A program made the position numbers and the translations under genes. Shown in pieces: positions 34,474-46,506 of a stretch of 64,000 bases of DNA (position 1 is the stretch's first letter; each line of letters opens with the position of its first letter). The notes beneath the pieces were generated by a model. That model ran no database searches. It was not told the DNA's origin and worked only from the letters and a program-made list of their open reading frames with translations. Source of the stretch: Crystallibacter permensis (GTDB lineage Bacteria > Actinomycetota > Actinomycetes > Actinomycetales > Micrococcaceae); contig NZ_JAODLR010000009.1 of assembly GCF_025960875.1 (NCBI RefSeq), positions 107,509-171,508 of the forward strand. The letters run 5' to 3'.

Positions 34474-37263
34474 ATGAGTAATGTGGACAGCTTCGGATCC
34501 AAAGGCGTACTAGACGTTGCCGGGTCCGAGTATGAAATTTTCCGGCTGAATTCCGTCGAAGGCGCCGAGAGCCTTCCGTTCAGCCTCAAGGTCCTGTTGG
34601 AGAATCTGCTCCGCACCGAGGACGGCGCAAACATCACCGCGGACCACGTCCGTGCACTGGCCAACTGGGACCCGAACGCCCAGCCGGATACGGAAATCCA
34701 GTTCACCCCTGCCCGCGTCATCATGCAGGACTTCACCGGTGTTCCCTGTGTGGTTGACTTGGCGACAATGCGCGAGGCCGTCAAGGAACTCGGCGGCGAC
34801 GCCTCCCGGGTCAACCCGCTGGCCCCGGCGGAATTGGTCATCGACCACTCCGTCCAGATTGACGCCTTCGGCAACGCCGGCGCGCTCGAACGCAACATGG
34901 AGATCGAGTACCAGCGCAACGGTGAGCGTTACCAGTTCCTGCGCTGGGGCCAGACTGCGTTCGACGACTTCAAGGTTGTCCCCCCGGGAACCGGCATTGT
35001 CCACCAGGTCAACATCGAATACCTGGCGCGCACCGTCATGACCCGCGAAGTCGACGGCAAGCTGCGCGCTTACCCCGACACCTGCGTCGGCACCGACTCC
35101 CACACCACCATGGTCAACGGCCTGGGCGTACTGGGCTGGGGCGTTGGCGGCATTGAGGCAGAGGCTGCCATGCTCGGCCAGCCCGTCTCGATGCTGATCC
35201 CGCGCGTAGTCGGCTTCAAGCTCAGCGGCTCCATCCCCGCGGGCGCAACGGCTACCGACGTCGTCCTGACCATCACCGAAATGCTGCGCAAGCACGGTGT
35301 TGTCGGCAAGTTCGTCGAATTCTACGGCGAAGGCGTCGCCGCGGTTCCGCTGGCCAACCGCGCCACCATCGGCAACATGAGCCCGGAATTCGGCTCGACC
35401 GCAGCCATGTTCCCGATCGACAACGTCACGATGGACTACCTGCGCCTGACCGGACGTTCCGACGAGAACGTTGCCCTGGTTGAGGCCTACGCCAAGGAAC
35501 AGGGACTGTGGCATGACCCGTCCCGCGAGCTGAAGTTCTCGGAATACCTGGAACTGGATCTGTCCACCGTGGTGCCGTCCATCGCCGGACCGAAGCGTCC
35601 GCAGGACCGCATTGAGCTCTCCTCGTCGAAGGAACAGTTCCGCAAGGACCTGCATAACTACGTGGCAGCAGCCAACGAGGACGCCCTGGACGAGGCCCTC
35701 GAGGAGTCTTTCCCCGCCTCGGACTCGCCCGCGATGACCTCCACCGTGCGCCACTCGGCGGCCGCCAACTCGAACGGGCGCCCGACCAAGCCGGTCACCG
35801 TCAAGATGGAAGACGGCCGTGAGTTCGTGGTGGACCACGGAGCGGTGACCATTGCGTCCATCACCTCCTGCACCAACACGTCCAACCCCTCGGTCATGCT
35901 GGCCGCCGCCGTGCTTGCCCGCAACGCCGTCGACAAGGGTCTGACCTCCAAGCCGTGGGTGAAGACCTCCGTGGCTCCGGGTTCGAAGGTTGTCACCGAC
36001 TACTACGAGAAGTCCGGGCTGGTCCCGTACCTGGAGAAGCTGGGCTTCTTCACGGTGGGCTACGGCTGCGCCACCTGCATCGGCAACTCCGGTCCGCTCG
36101 AAACCGAGATCTCCGACGCCATCCAGGGCCACGACCTCTCGGTAACGGCAGTCCTGTCCGGTAACCGCAACTTCGAAGGCCGGATCAACCCGGACGTGAA
36201 GATGAACTACCTGGCGTCGCCGCCGCTGGTCATCGCTTACGCCCTGGCCGGATCCATGGACTTCGACTTCGAGAATGACCCGCTGGGCCAGGACGATGCC
36301 GGTAACGATGTTTTCCTGAAGGACATCTGGCCGAGCCCGACCGAAGTGCAGTCCATCATGGACAGCTCCATCGACGAGGAAATGTTCGTCAAGGGCTACG
36401 CGGGTGTCTTCGAGGGCGACGACCGCTGGAAGGCGCTGGACACTCCCGCAGGCGACACCTTCGCCTGGGACCAGGACTCCACCTACGTGCGGAAGCCACC
36501 GTACTTTGAGGGCATGCAGGCCACTCCCGCACCGGTGCAGGACATCATCGGTGCGCGTGTCCTGGCCAAGCTTGGCGATTCGGTGACCACGGACCACATC
36601 TCCCCGGCCGGCTCCTTCAAATCGGATAGCCCGGCGGGACGCTACCTGCTCGAGCACGGCGTGGAGCGCAAGGACTTCAACTCCTACGGCTCGCGCCGTG
36701 GCAACCACGAAGTCATGATCCGCGGTACCTTCGCCAACATCCGGCTGCGTAATCTGCTGCTGGACGGCGTGGAGGGCGGCTTCACCCGCGACTTCACGCA
36801 GACCGGCGGCCCGCAGGCCTACATCTACGACGCAGCGATGAACTACCAGGTCGCCGGCACCCCGCTGGTGGTGCTGGCCGGCAAGGAATACGGTTCGGGC
36901 TCGTCCCGCGACTGGGCCGCCAAGGGCACCGCGCTGCTGGGCGTCAAAGCCGTCATCGCTGAGAGCTTCGAGCGCATCCACCGCTCCAACCTCATTGGCA
37001 TGGGCGTGCTGCCGCTGCAGTACGCCGCGGGCGAGAATGCTGCGTCGCTGGGACTCTCCGGCACGGAGACTTTTGCCTTCGAAGGCGTGACCGAGCTCAA
37101 TGACGGTTCCACACCGAAGACGGTGAAGGTGACCGCCACGGACGAGGACGGCAAGAGCATCAGCTTCGACGCCGTTGTGCGCATCGACACACCGGGCGAA
37201 GCGGACTACTACCGTAACGGCGGAATCCTGCAGTATGTCCTGCGCCAGCTGACCGCAGCATAA
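34474..37263 (+). CDS. acnA: Aconitate hydratase A
   Basis: 929-residue monomeric aconitase interconverting citrate and isocitrate in the TCA cycle. The [4Fe-4S] ligands are Cys466 ([11 protein letters not shown]), Cys532 and Cys535 ([11 protein letters not shown]). The C-terminal swivel domain has [12 protein letters not shown], substrate-binding [14 protein letters not shown] and [10 protein letters not shown] 40-residue insertion before the first Cys (about 405-445, Ala/Ser/Glu-rich) is typical of actinobacterial AcnA. ATG at 34474 has GAGAGGAG eight bases upstream. An iron-box-like site precedes it. No AcnR-type regulator gene follows, unlike Corynebacterium. Confidence 0.96.
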   Translation: MSNVDSFGSKGVLDVAGSEYEIFRLNSVEGAESLPFSLKVLLENLLRTEDGANITADHVRALANWDPNAQPDTEIQFTPARVIMQDFTGVPCVVDLATMREAVKELGGDASRVNPLAPAELVIDHSVQIDAFGNAGALERNMEIEYQRNGERYQFLRWGQTAFDDFKVVPPGTGIVHQVNIEYLARTVMTREVDGKLRAYPDTCVGTDSHTTMVNGLGVLGWGVGGIEAEAAMLGQPVSMLIPRVVGFKLSGSIPAGATATDVVLTITEMLRKHGVVGKFVEFYGEGVAAVPLANRATIGNMSPEFGSTAAMFPIDNVTMDYLRLTGRSDENVALVEAYAKEQGLWHDPSRELKFSEYLELDLSTVVPSIAGPKRPQDRIELSSSKEQFRKDLHNYVAAANEDALDEALEESFPASDSPAMTSTVRHSAAANSNGRPTKPVTVKMEDGREFVVDHGAVTIASITSCTNTSNPSVMLAAAVLARNAVDKGLTSKPWVKTSVAPGSKVVTDYYEKSGLVPYLEKLGFFTVGYGCATCIGNSGPLETEISDAIQGHDLSVTAVLSGNRNFEGRINPDVKMNYLASPPLVIAYALAGSMDFDFENDPLGQDDAGNDVFLKDIWPSPTEVQSIMDSSIDEEMFVKGYAGVFEGDDRWKALDTPAGDTFAWDQDSTYVRKPPYFEGMQATPAPVQDIIGARVLAKLGDSVTTDHISPAGSFKSDSPAGRYLLEHGVERKDFNSYGSRRGNHEVMIRGTFANIRLRNLLLDGVEGGFTRDFTQTGGPQAYIYDAAMNYQVAGTPLVVLAGKEYGSGSSRDWAAKGTALLGVKAVIAESFERIHRSNLIGMGVLPLQYAAGENAASLGLSGTETFAFEGVTELNDGSTPKTVKVTATDEDGKSISFDAVVRIDTPGEADYYRNGGILQYVLRQLTAA

Positions 37264-37293
37264 GGGTTCAGGTACGAACCGACTTGAACGGAG

Positions 37294-37330
37294 GGCTCCC
37301 GGACTCCGCCCCCAGGGCGGGCCGGGGGCC
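37294..37330 (+). terminator. Probable terminator hairpin after acnA
   Basis: GGCTCCCGG at 37294-37302 pairs with CCGGGGGCC at 37322-37330 (nine pairs including one G-U), followed by TTC. The loop itself contains a second GC stem (CCGCCC / GGGCGG). It lies 31 bases after the acnA stop. Confidence 0.55.
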
Positions 37331-37416
37331 TTCTGCGCGTTATGGTTAAGTGTCGACCGCGGCCCGAAGCAGAGGCGTCTGGCGGGCAATGCTATTCATC
37401 AGTAAGGGAGGCTTCC

Positions 37417-39390
37417 ATGGGTCTACTGGAGACAATCCGTAATCCGCAGGACCTCAGCAAACTCAGCACCAGGCAGTTGGAGAGCCTCGCTGGGGAAATC
37501 CGCCAGTTCCTCATCACGAACGTGGCCCAGACCGGCGGGCATCTCGGGCCCAACCTTGGGGTTGTCGAACTAACCTTGGGAATCCACCGGGTGTTCGATT
37601 CGCCGCGGGACAGCATCGTCTTCGATACCGGCCACCAGTCCTACGTGCACAAACTGGTCACCGGCCGGCAGGACTTTTCCACGCTGCGCCAGGAGGGCGG
37701 ACTGTCCGGCTACCCGGAGCGTTCCGAATCCGTGCACGACATCGTGGAGTCTTCCCACGCGTCGTCGTCGTTGTCCTGGGCCGACGGAATCTCCCGTGCC
37801 CGGAAGCTGAACGGCGAAGGTGAGCGCTATGTCGTCGCCATGGTCGGCGACGGCGCCCTGACCGGCGGCATGGCCTGGGAGGCCGTGAACAATATCGCGG
37901 CCGACAAGGACCGACGCGTCGTCATCGTTGTCAACGACAACGGCCGCTCGTATGCGCCCACGATCGGCGGCCTGGCAGACCAGCTGGCCGCCCTGCGCTC
38001 CACCATCGACAAGGTCCGCACGCACAAGGCCTACGAAGGAACCCTGGACTGGTGGAAGGACAGGCTGGAGAACGGCGGCGTGTTCTCGCAGCTGGCCTAT
38101 AAGAGCCTGCACGCCGCGAAGAAGGGCATCAAGGACTGGTGGGCGCCACAAGGGCTTTTCGAAGACCTGGGCATGAAATACATCGGGCCCATCGACGGCC
38201 ATGACATGGCTGCGGTCGAAGAGGCGCTGACGCAGGCCCGCAAGTACGCTGGCCCGGTCATTGTCCACGCGATGACCGAGAAGGGCCGCGGCTATGCTCC
38301 GGCGCGGGCCCATGAAGCAGACCAGTTCCATGCCGTCGGCGTTATCGATCCGGAGACCGGTGAGCCCGTTGACGCGGGGGGAGTGCAGTCCTGGACCTCG
38401 GTCTTCGCCAGCGAAATCGCCGACATCGCCGATGAGCGCAAGGACATTGTCGGCATAACCGGTGCCATGCTGATCCCGGTCGGCCTGCACAAGTTTGCCG
38501 CGAACCATCCGGACCGGGTGATCGACGTCGGCATCGCCGAGCAGCACGCACTCACGAGTGCCGCGGGCATGGCCTACGGCGGGCTGCATCCGGTGGTTGC
38601 GCTCTATGCCACCTTCCTGAACCGGGCGTTCGACCAGTTGCTGATGGACGTTGCCCTGCACAAGGCCGGCGTCACCGTGGTCCTGGACCGGGCCGGCGTG
38701 ACCGGGCCTGACGGGCCGAGCCATCACGGCATGTGGGACATGGCCATGCTGCAGATTGTGCCCGGGTTGCATCTGGCGGCGCCGCGCGATGCCTCCCGGT
38801 TGAGGGAAGAGCTGCGGGAAGCGGTCGCCGTCAATGACGCGCCCACCGTCATCCGCTTTTCCAAGGGCTCGGTCGGTTCGGAGGTCGAAGCCATCGAGCG
38901 GCTCAAGGACGGCGTCGACGTCCTCGCCCGACGCCCGTCCGGCTCCACCGAAAACGACGTGCTCATCGTCAGCATCGGCGCCATGAGCGAACTTGCGCTG
39001 GAAGTCTCCAACCGGCTCGGCGCCCAAGGCATCAGCTCCACCGTGGTGGATCCGCGCTGGGTGCTGCCCGTGGCGCGGTCCATCATCGCGATGGCAGCGC
39101 AGCACCGGATCGTGATTGTGATCGAAGACGGCGTCCGTGCCGGCGGTGTGGGTTCCCGGATCCGTCAGGAAATGCGCGCCGAGGGCGTGGATACCGCACT
39201 GAACGAGGTAGGTCTGCCGGTGGAGTTCCTGTCCCACGGAACACGGTCCCAGGTGATGGAGCGAGTCGGCCTGACCGCGCGCCAGGTAACCCACGACGTC
39301 GTTGCCCAGGTCCTCGGAACCAAAGTGCCTTTCGCCCGGCCGCTGCCCGGCCAGGAAATGCCAACGGGCCAGATTCCCAAGATCCAGTGA
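37417..39390 (+). CDS. dxs: 1-deoxy-D-xylulose-5-phosphate synthase
   Basis: 657-residue thiamine-diphosphate enzyme that condenses pyruvate and glyceraldehyde 3-phosphate, the first step of the MEP isoprenoid pathway. Features: [14 protein letters not shown] near 70-85, thiamine-diphosphate motif [17 protein letters not shown], the transketolase pyrimidine-binding domain ([26 protein letters not shown]), and a C-terminal transketolase domain with [13 protein letters not shown]. The ATG at 37417 has AAGGGAGG upstream, which decides the start. Its stop overlaps the start of the DUF402 gene. Confidence 0.95.
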   Translation: MGLLETIRNPQDLSKLSTRQLESLAGEIRQFLITNVAQTGGHLGPNLGVVELTLGIHRVFDSPRDSIVFDTGHQSYVHKLVTGRQDFSTLRQEGGLSGYPERSESVHDIVESSHASSSLSWADGISRARKLNGEGERYVVAMVGDGALTGGMAWEAVNNIAADKDRRVVIVVNDNGRSYAPTIGGLADQLAALRSTIDKVRTHKAYEGTLDWWKDRLENGGVFSQLAYKSLHAAKKGIKDWWAPQGLFEDLGMKYIGPIDGHDMAAVEEALTQARKYAGPVIVHAMTEKGRGYAPARAHEADQFHAVGVIDPETGEPVDAGGVQSWTSVFASEIADIADERKDIVGITGAMLIPVGLHKFAANHPDRVIDVGIAEQHALTSAAGMAYGGLHPVVALYATFLNRAFDQLLMDVALHKAGVTVVLDRAGVTGPDGPSHHGMWDMAMLQIVPGLHLAAPRDASRLREELREAVAVNDAPTVIRFSKGSVGSEVEAIERLKDGVDVLARRPSGSTENDVLIVSIGAMSELALEVSNRLGAQGISSTVVDPRWVLPVARSIIAMAAQHRIVIVIEDGVRAGGVGSRIRQEMRAEGVDTALNEVGLPVEFLSHGTRSQVMERVGLTARQVTHDVVAQVLGTKVPFARPLPGQEMPTGQIPKIQ

Positions 39391-39980
39391 GCGCGCCGGA
39401 CTTCACTGCTCCCGGCGCGGCGCCTTCATCCCGTGCCCCGAAACGTATCGAACCAGGCGAACTGGTCGTGATGCGGAACAGGAAATGGAACGGCGAGCCC
39501 CACTGGGTGGTGCCGGGAGACTATCTGGGCGAGGACCGCTTTGGGCACTGGATCTCCCAGCCCGCCGGCTCCTTCGTGGCGAAGCCGGCCGTTGCCTTTT
39601 ACGCTGCCTCCGACGCATTGGTGATGGTCCCGCACGACGGGCAGCATGTGGTGACATTCTTCGACGATCTCCACCCGAAAAAGGTGGAGATCTACGTCGA
39701 CATCGTCACGGACATCCGGTGGCGGCAGCTCGCTGCCGGAATCGGGTACGAGGTCACGCTGATCGACATGGACCTGGACGTTATCCGTACCTTCGACGAG
39801 CGCGGGACCTGGATCGACGACGAAGACGAGTTCGCGGAACACCAGGTCCTCATGAATTACCCCGTCTGGGCCGTCTCGGCGACCCAGACGGAATGCAACA
39901 GAATTTATTCGGCGGTTAAAGACCGCGTACCGCCCTTTGACGGCACTGCCGCCGACTGGTTTAGAAAGGCCCGCCCATGA
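39387..39980 (+). CDS. DUF402 domain-containing protein
   Basis: 197-residue protein of the DUF402 family (FomD-like fold), with the conserved acidic cluster [32 protein letters not shown] that binds divalent metal in characterised relatives acting as nucleoside phosphatases or phosphonate-CMP hydrolases. GTG start at 39387 lies inside the dxs stop (GTGA). It is coupled to the next gene by an ATGA overlap, so the three genes form one operon. Substrate unknown. Confidence 0.82.
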   Translation: MSAPDFTAPGAAPSSRAPKRIEPGELVVMRNRKWNGEPHWVVPGDYLGEDRFGHWISQPAGSFVAKPAVAFYAASDALVMVPHDGQHVVTFFDDLHPKKVEIYVDIVTDIRWRQLAAGIGYEVTLIDMDLDVIRTFDERGTWIDDEDEFAEHQVLMNYPVWAVSATQTECNRIYSAVKDRVPPFDGTAADWFRKARP

Positions 39981-40537
39981 GCTTTCTCCGGCTGTACAAG
40001 CACGACGATAAAGGAGTACTGCAGTTCCGCGAGGCTTGGTACGACGAAGACTACGGCCAGTTCGTGGTCAACCGCGGTACGGTGGGGCACCAGAGCACTA
40101 CCCGGGAAACAAACAACGTGGCCGAGGATGCTGCCGGGGCCTTGTTGGAGGCGTTCGCGGTCCAGTGCGCCGAGGACGGTTTTGCGGAGATCGCCAGGGA
40201 GGACCAGTTCTGGGTGATCGCGCAGTATGCGCTGAAGAGCAGCACCGGCACCGAACGTGACCAGTACCTGGAAGACAAAGCGACCCGGACTATCACCGAA
40301 TTCTTTGCGTGGCGGGGGCTCGGTCTGGTGGACCGGTCCGAGTTCGCGCCGGGGAAATTGAATATCTTTATGTTGGCGCCTGACGCGGCTAAAGCGGTTG
40401 CGGGCCTGAAAACGTGCCTGCGCGAAGCGAAGCTGGACTTCACCAAGCTCACTATCGGAGTGGCGCCCTACGCTGAACCCCGCGCGGTGAAGCAAAAGCA
40501 TCCGCTGCCGGCAAAGGCACCCTTCAGCCTGGGCTAG
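39977..40537 (+). CDS. Conserved hypothetical protein, WGR-like N-terminus
   Basis: 186-residue protein that I cannot assign to a named family. The N-terminal 70 residues (REAWYDEDYGQFVVNRGTVG, then EAFAVQCAEDGFAEI) have the spacing of a WGR-like domain: an aromatic strand, FVV, a glycine turn, then a helix. The remaining part is alpha/beta and ends KAPFSLG. It overlaps the DUF402 stop by four bases (ATGA) and is convergent with mug 17 bases away. The WGR resemblance is a guess from pattern only. Confidence 0.6.
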   Translation: MSFLRLYKHDDKGVLQFREAWYDEDYGQFVVNRGTVGHQSTTRETNNVAEDAAGALLEAFAVQCAEDGFAEIAREDQFWVIAQYALKSSTGTERDQYLEDKATRTITEFFAWRGLGLVDRSEFAPGKLNIFMLAPDAAKAVAGLKTCLREAKLDFTKLTIGVAPYAEPRAVKQKHPLPAKAPFSLG

Positions 40538-40554
40538 AAGCCCGGCGTGGACGG

Positions 40555-41139
40555 TCACCGCTGGATGTCCTCCGGCAGAATCAGGCCGGAAGCCAGGGCC
40601 GGCTGGCGATACGCGGCGGCGAGCGTGGCCACGGTCTGGTGTGCATTCAGCCCGCTGGGGTTGGGCACGGCCCAAAGCTCGGCGCCGCCAATCGTCTCCG
40701 GCTGGCGTCCGAGTTGTGCCTTGGGACGCCCGAAGCCGATTCGGTAGGCAGTAATCCCGGCCACCGCCACTACACGCGGGGCAAGTGCGGCGACCTTGTC
40801 TGCGAGGCGCAGTGCTCCCTCTTTAAGCTCTGCCTTGTCCAATTCGTCGGCTCTGGCCGAGGCGCGGGGGACAACGTTCGTGATGCCGATACCGCGCGCT
40901 ACAAGGTGGCTGCGGTCTTCCTCCGTCATTCCTTCGCCGGCACGGATGAGCCGGTCCGTGATGCCGGCGGCTGCCAGCGCCGGATAGAAACGGTTTCCGG
41001 GGCGGGCAAAGTGCGTTCCGGTAGCGGCTGACCACAGGCCGGGATTGATACCGACGAAAAGCAGGCGCAGCCCCGGACCCAGGAGGTCGGGAACCTCGGC
41101 ATTTTGGTAGCCGAGCAGTTCAGTACGTGTGAAGGCCAC
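40555..41139 (-). CDS. mug: G/U mismatch-specific DNA glycosylase
   Basis: 194-residue enzyme of the uracil-DNA glycosylase superfamily, Mug/TDG branch, which removes uracil or thymine mispaired with guanine. Catalytic motif 1 is FVGINPGLWSA (GINPG at 30-34, Asn as in Mug rather than the Asp of UDG family 1), and motif 2 is VPNPSGLNAH, which pushes into the DNA helix. Start is ATG at 41139. It is convergent with the operon ending at 40537. Confidence 0.92.
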   Translation of the reverse strand: MAFTRTELLGYQNAEVPDLLGPGLRLLFVGINPGLWSAATGTHFARPGNRFYPALAAAGITDRLIRAGEGMTEEDRSHLVARGIGITNVVPRASARADELDKAELKEGALRLADKVAALAPRVVAVAGITAYRIGFGRPKAQLGRQPETIGGAELWAVPNPSGLNAHQTVATLAAAYRQPALASGLILPEDIQR

Positions 41140-41222
41140 GGCTCAACTCTTCCACGGCCAGCCGGCGCGGCAAAGCCAGAGGCCCGGCGCTCCATCGAAT
41201 AGACGGTGCACCGGCCTCCGGG

Positions 41223-41238
41223 CCGCCCGCTGGGGCGG
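41223..41238 (-). terminator. Short hairpin after argG
   Basis: CCGCCC-GCTG-GGGCGG gives a perfect 6-bp GC stem about 10 bases past the argG stop (minus strand). No U tract follows, so termination is plausible but not certain. Confidence 0.4.
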
Positions 41239-41248
41239 GATGGACTTG

Positions 41249-42733
<1,485 letters not shown>

Positions 42734-42833
42734 CTACGTGACGTGCCGGAAATCACCGGCCCACCGCGGCCGCAAAGCCTTCCCGGGTAGGATTCGAGAC
42801 AGGCCACACAAGCCAAGCGATAAGGATGTAGTG

Positions 42834-43808
42834 ATGGAATACCGCCGACTGGGCGCTTCAGGACTGACCGTCTCGGCAGTAGGACTAGGCTGCAACAATC
42901 TGGGCCGCAGCGGAACCCCCACCCAGACGCAGAACGGATCCACCGCCGTCGTCAATGCCGCGGTCGACGCCGGCGTCACGCTTTTCGACGTCGCAGACAC
43001 CTATGGAAAGACCGCCGGACTGAGCGAGGAGTTCCTGGGGAAGGCGCTGGGACGGAACCGCGAGGACGTCATTGTGGCCACGAAGTTCGGCATGGACACC
43101 CACGGAGCCAACGGAAACGATTTCGACGCCCGCGGCTCACGGCGGTACATCGTCAAGGCCGCCGAGGCGTCGCTGCGCAGGCTGGGCACCGAGTGGATCG
43201 ATCTCTACCAGTTCCACACGCCGGACCCGCTGACCCCGATCGAGGAGACCCTCGCCGCGCTGGATGATTTGGTCAGCAGCGGCAAGGTCCGGTACATCGG
43301 GCATTCCAACCGTACCGGCTGGCAAATCGCGGAGGCGGAGTTCACCGCACGGATGCGCGGCTGCACCCGGTTCATCTCCTCGCAGAACCATTACAACCTG
43401 CTGGACCGCCGCGCCGAACTGGAAGTCATTCCCGCGGCACAGGCCTACGGGCTGGGCGTACTGCCGTACTTCCCGCTGGCCAACGGGTTGCTGACCGGCA
43501 AATACAAGGACGGCAAGGCGCCGGAAGGCAGCCGCCTGACGCACTCGCGCACCTACCTGCTCAAGGACGCAGACTGGGAACAGCTCGGCGCGTTTTCCCG
43601 TTTCGCCGCCGAGCGCGGCCTGTCGGAAATCCAGGTGGCCTTCTCCTGGCTGGCAGCGCAGCCGGCCGTCGCATCGGTCATCGCCGGCGCCACCAAGCCC
43701 GAACAGATCCGGCAGAACGCCGAGTCCGCTTCCTGGCAGCCCACGGCTGAAGACCTGGCCGAACTGGACGGGATCTTCCCTGCGGCGCCCAAAGTCGCCC
43801 TGTTCTAG
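42834..43808 (+). CDS. Aldo/keto reductase
   Basis: 324-residue NADPH-dependent oxidoreductase with the AKR tetrad: Asp in FDVADTYG, Tyr in the same motif, Lys in VATKFGM, His in LYQFHTPDP. Cofactor-binding residues lie in the C-terminal VIAGATKPEQIRQN. The start MEYRRLGASGLTVSAVGLGCN is typical of the potassium-channel-beta-like or glyceraldehyde 3-phosphate reductase group. ATG at 42834 has AAGGA seven bases upstream. The nucleoside hydrolase starts six bases after its stop, so the two are co-transcribed. Substrate unknown. Confidence 0.9.
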   Translation: MEYRRLGASGLTVSAVGLGCNNLGRSGTPTQTQNGSTAVVNAAVDAGVTLFDVADTYGKTAGLSEEFLGKALGRNREDVIVATKFGMDTHGANGNDFDARGSRRYIVKAAEASLRRLGTEWIDLYQFHTPDPLTPIEETLAALDDLVSSGKVRYIGHSNRTGWQIAEAEFTARMRGCTRFISSQNHYNLLDRRAELEVIPAAQAYGLGVLPYFPLANGLLTGKYKDGKAPEGSRLTHSRTYLLKDADWEQLGAFSRFAAERGLSEIQVAFSWLAAQPAVASVIAGATKPEQIRQNAESASWQPTAEDLAELDGIFPAAPKVALF

Positions 43809-43814
43809 CCCGCC

Positions 43815-44870
43815 ATGACTGAATCCGAAGCAGCGGTACGGCTGCTGGTGGACAACGACACCGGCATCGATGACGCCCTGGCCTTGGTCTACCTGCTCAG
43901 CCTGTCCCACGTTGAGATCGAGGTGCTGACCAGCACGCCGGGCAACGTGGCGGTGGAGCAGGTGGTACGGAACAATCTGGCCTTGCTGGAACTCTGCGGG
44001 CGGACCGGCGTGGAGGTCGCCGTCGGGGCGACCGCACCGCTGGAGATCCCCCTGACGACGACGCCGGAAACGCACGGGCCGCAAGGCATCGGTTACGCCG
44101 AACTGCCGGCACCGGGAGGCGCGGTTTCGCCGCATCATGCCGTTGACCTGTGGATCGAGGCCGCCCACCGCCATCCGGGGGAGCTGACCGCCCTGCTGAC
44201 TGCCCCGCTGACGAACTTCGCGCTGGCCCTGCGGAAAGAACCCCGGCTGCCGAAGCTGCTCAAACGCGTGGTCATCATGGGCGGCAGCTACTACTACCAG
44301 GGCAACACGACGCCGACGGCGGAGTGGAACACCCATGTGGACCCGCACGCCGCCGCCGAAGTCTTCGCGGCGTTCGAGGGCGAGCCCGAAGACCGGCTGC
44401 CGATTGTGTGCGCGCTGGAGATGACCGAACGCATCGAGCTGCGCCCTGAACATGTGGCGGAACTGGGCCGGAAAGCCGGCAGCGCGGAGGACGAACTGGT
44501 GCTGCCGGGAGATCCGGAAGGTCAACGCAGCACGGCCGCCAACCCGTTGCTGCGCTGCCTCTCCGACGCGCTGCGGTTCTACTTCGAGTTCCACCGCCAC
44601 TATGACCAGGGCTATCTGGCGCACGTGCACGATGTCTTTGCCGCGGCTATCGCGGCCGGGACCGTGGAATACCGCACACGCCCGGCCACCGTGCACGTGG
44701 AAACGGGCCCCGGTTTGCTGGCCGGAACGACTGTCGCCGACTACCGCGGACTCTGGGGCAGGAAGCCGAACGCCCGGATTGTGTCGTGGAACGATCCGGA
44801 GGCCACGTTCACCGAGGTGCTCGGCTCCATCGGGGCGCTGGCCCGGCGGCTGGATTCCGCCGGCGGGTAG
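43815..44870 (+). CDS. Nucleoside hydrolase
   Basis: 351-residue enzyme of the inosine/uridine-preferring nucleoside hydrolase family, which splits nucleosides into base and ribose. The calcium-binding N-terminal DNDTGIDD motif at 13-20 is intact, as are ALLTAPLTNFALAL and the AEWNTHVDPHAA segment that binds ribose. It lies six bases after the aldo/keto reductase gene and 88 bases before an ECF transporter operon, which suggests uptake and cleavage of nucleosides as one salvage route. Base preference is not predictable. Confidence 0.9.
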   Translation: MTESEAAVRLLVDNDTGIDDALALVYLLSLSHVEIEVLTSTPGNVAVEQVVRNNLALLELCGRTGVEVAVGATAPLEIPLTTTPETHGPQGIGYAELPAPGGAVSPHHAVDLWIEAAHRHPGELTALLTAPLTNFALALRKEPRLPKLLKRVVIMGGSYYYQGNTTPTAEWNTHVDPHAAAEVFAAFEGEPEDRLPIVCALEMTERIELRPEHVAELGRKAGSAEDELVLPGDPEGQRSTAANPLLRCLSDALRFYFEFHRHYDQGYLAHVHDVFAAAIAAGTVEYRTRPATVHVETGPGLLAGTTVADYRGLWGRKPNARIVSWNDPEATFTEVLGSIGALARRLDSAGG

Positions 44871-44958
44871 TTCCCGGCTGGATTCGCTAGACTGGATGAC
44901 CGGGTCGAGGTGACATAGGCCCAATCCCATCAGTTTTTTCCAGCACTGAGGAATCTCT

Positions 44959-45756
44959 ATGTCCACATCCCTGACGCTGCCCTCGAACGCCGGCAGCACA
45001 TCGCTGCGCTCCCGAATCCTGCCGCTGCTTGGCGCGGCCGTTATTGCCGCTACGTACCTGATGCTGGTTCTGCTCCAGCCGGTGGAAGCGGCCGCCGGCC
45101 TGTCCAGCTGGCCCGCCGTCACCGCCTTCGCCGGCTATCTTGCCGGTGCCATCCTGCTGCTGGTCGGCGTCCTGCCGCAGCTCCCGCCCTCGGCCGTGGC
45201 CATCATTCCGGTGGGCCTGGCCCTGAACATTGTCCTGGGCCAGTTCGTGGGCAGTACACTGGTGCCGCTCTATCTGGATTCCATCGGAACTGTCCTGGTG
45301 GGGCTGTTGGCCGGCCGCTCCGCCGGGGCCGCTACCGGCGTGCTGGGTTCGCTGGTGTGGTCCCTGTTCAACCCCACGGTGCTGCCCTTCGCCGCGGGAG
45401 CCGCCGCCATCGGCTATCTCGCGGGGACTGCCGGCCGTCTCGGTGTACTGCGGCGCGTCTACTGGGCACCGGTGGCCGGCTTCCTGACCGGGGTCGTCGC
45501 AGCGGTGCTGTCCGCGCCCGTGGCCGCCTTCGTGTACGGCGGCACCTCCGGCGCCGCAACCGGCGCCCTGGTGGCCATGTTCCGGGCCATGGGCGACGGG
45601 CTTCTGGCTTCCATCACGAAGCAGGCCCTGATTTCCGATCCGGCGGACAAGGCCCTGGCATTCCTCGTGGCGGCGCTGCTGGTGGCGGCTCTGCCGCGCC
45701 GGATCCGCCTGCAGTTCCCGCAGGTGCAGCGTCAGGCGTCCCGGCCCGGCGAATAG
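44959..45756 (+). CDS. ECF transporter S component (substrate-binding membrane subunit)
   Basis: 265-residue membrane protein with about six hydrophobic segments and the S-component pattern: a YLDSIGTVLVGLLAGRSAG segment, then LGSLVWSLFNPTVL. S components bind the vitamin or metabolite and work with EcfT and EcfA. T and A genes follow directly (9-base gap, then overlap), so this is a dedicated rather than shared system. Substrate is not assigned; nucleosides or bases are inferred from the upstream hydrolase. The 88-base leader has a TAGACT -10-like element at 44888 and no recognisable riboswitch. Confidence 0.82.
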   Translation: MSTSLTLPSNAGSTSLRSRILPLLGAAVIAATYLMLVLLQPVEAAAGLSSWPAVTAFAGYLAGAILLLVGVLPQLPPSAVAIIPVGLALNIVLGQFVGSTLVPLYLDSIGTVLVGLLAGRSAGAATGVLGSLVWSLFNPTVLPFAAGAAAIGYLAGTAGRLGVLRRVYWAPVAGFLTGVVAAVLSAPVAAFVYGGTSGAATGALVAMFRAMGDGLLASITKQALISDPADKALAFLVAALLVAALPRRIRLQFPQVQRQASRPGE

Positions 45757-45765
45757 CGCTGCGGC

Positions 45766-46506
45766 ATGATCCGGCTTCATCCCTTCACCGGGCTCGCCCT
45801 GGCCGTCGCAGCGGCGCTGCTCACGCTGGCCGCCGACCGTTGGTGGCTGAGCCTGGCTGTCACGACGGCGGCCGTGGGCCTGGCGGTCCTCGCGGGGACG
45901 GCCGCCCGGCTGATGCTTACGGCAGGGGCGGTGCTGGCCCCGCTGTGGCTTTCGCAGCTGATGGTCCACGCATTGTTCGATACCGCCGGCAGCGAGGTGC
46001 TCGTCGCCGGCGGGCCGGTCCGGCTGACGCTCGAAGGACTAACGACGGCGGGTGGCCTGGGTTTGCGGGCGGCGGCCTTCGTTTCGGTGTTCCTGCTGTA
46101 TTCGCTGACCGTTGACCGCATCGAGCTGGTCCGCGCGATCGACGCGGCCCGCGTCCCTGCGCAGCTGGGCTACATTGTCGCGGCGACGCTTGCTCTGGTC
46201 CCGGCCACGGTCAACAGAGCCAAAGCGATCGAGCAGGCGCAGGCCGTGCGCGGCGCCGGCGAGGGCAGCGGCCCGGCCGGCTGGCTGCGCAGGAAGCGGC
46301 TGCTCGCGGTTCCCCTGGTGCTGTCCAGCATTCAGGAAGCCACCGAGCGCTCCGTGCAACTGCAGCTGAGGGGTTTTGCCGGCGGCCCCGGCCGGACACA
46401 GCTCCACCCGGTTCCGGCGAGGAGCTGGGAGAAACCTTTCGGGCTCCTGGTGCTGTGCCTGGCCGCGGCAGCGGCAGTGCTCCTGGCCAGCCAGGGCGGC
46501 CGCTGA
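45766..46506 (+). CDS. ecfT: ECF transporter T component
   Basis: 246-residue transmembrane coupling subunit linking ATPase motion to the S component. Several helices, then two coupling helices with the XRX-type motifs AVRGAG (near 160) and LQLRGFA (near 204), which dock on the ATPase pair. It starts nine bases after the S-component gene, and its stop overlaps the ATPase start (TGATG). Confidence 0.88.
   Translation: MIRLHPFTGLALAVAAALLTLAADRWWLSLAVTTAAVGLAVLAGTAARLMLTAGAVLAPLWLSQLMVHALFDTAGSEVLVAGGPVRLTLEGLTTAGGLGLRAAAFVSVFLLYSLTVDRIELVRAIDAARVPAQLGYIVAATLALVPATVNRAKAIEQAQAVRGAGEGSGPAGWLRRKRLLAVPLVLSSIQEATERSVQLQLRGFAGGPGRTQLHPVPARSWEKPFGLLVLCLAAAAAVLLASQGGR

Noticed and set aside
34510..37389. 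959-codon open frame on the minus strand opposite acnA
   Set aside because: It is the antisense of acnA with strong codon-position GC bias, has no recognisable motif, and acnA itself is certain.
37570..39294. 574-codon open frame opposite dxs
   Set aside because: Shadow of dxs; Gly/Asp/His/Arg-rich composition typical of antisense frames at high GC.
44871..44958. Riboswitch in the leader of the ECF S-component gene
   Set aside because: Only 88 bases are available, and no conserved element of thiamine, cobalamin, preQ1 or purine riboswitches was recognised.
45357..46115. 252-codon frame spanning the ECF S and T genes
   Set aside because: Shadow frame of high Arg/Gly content across two well-supported membrane protein genes.
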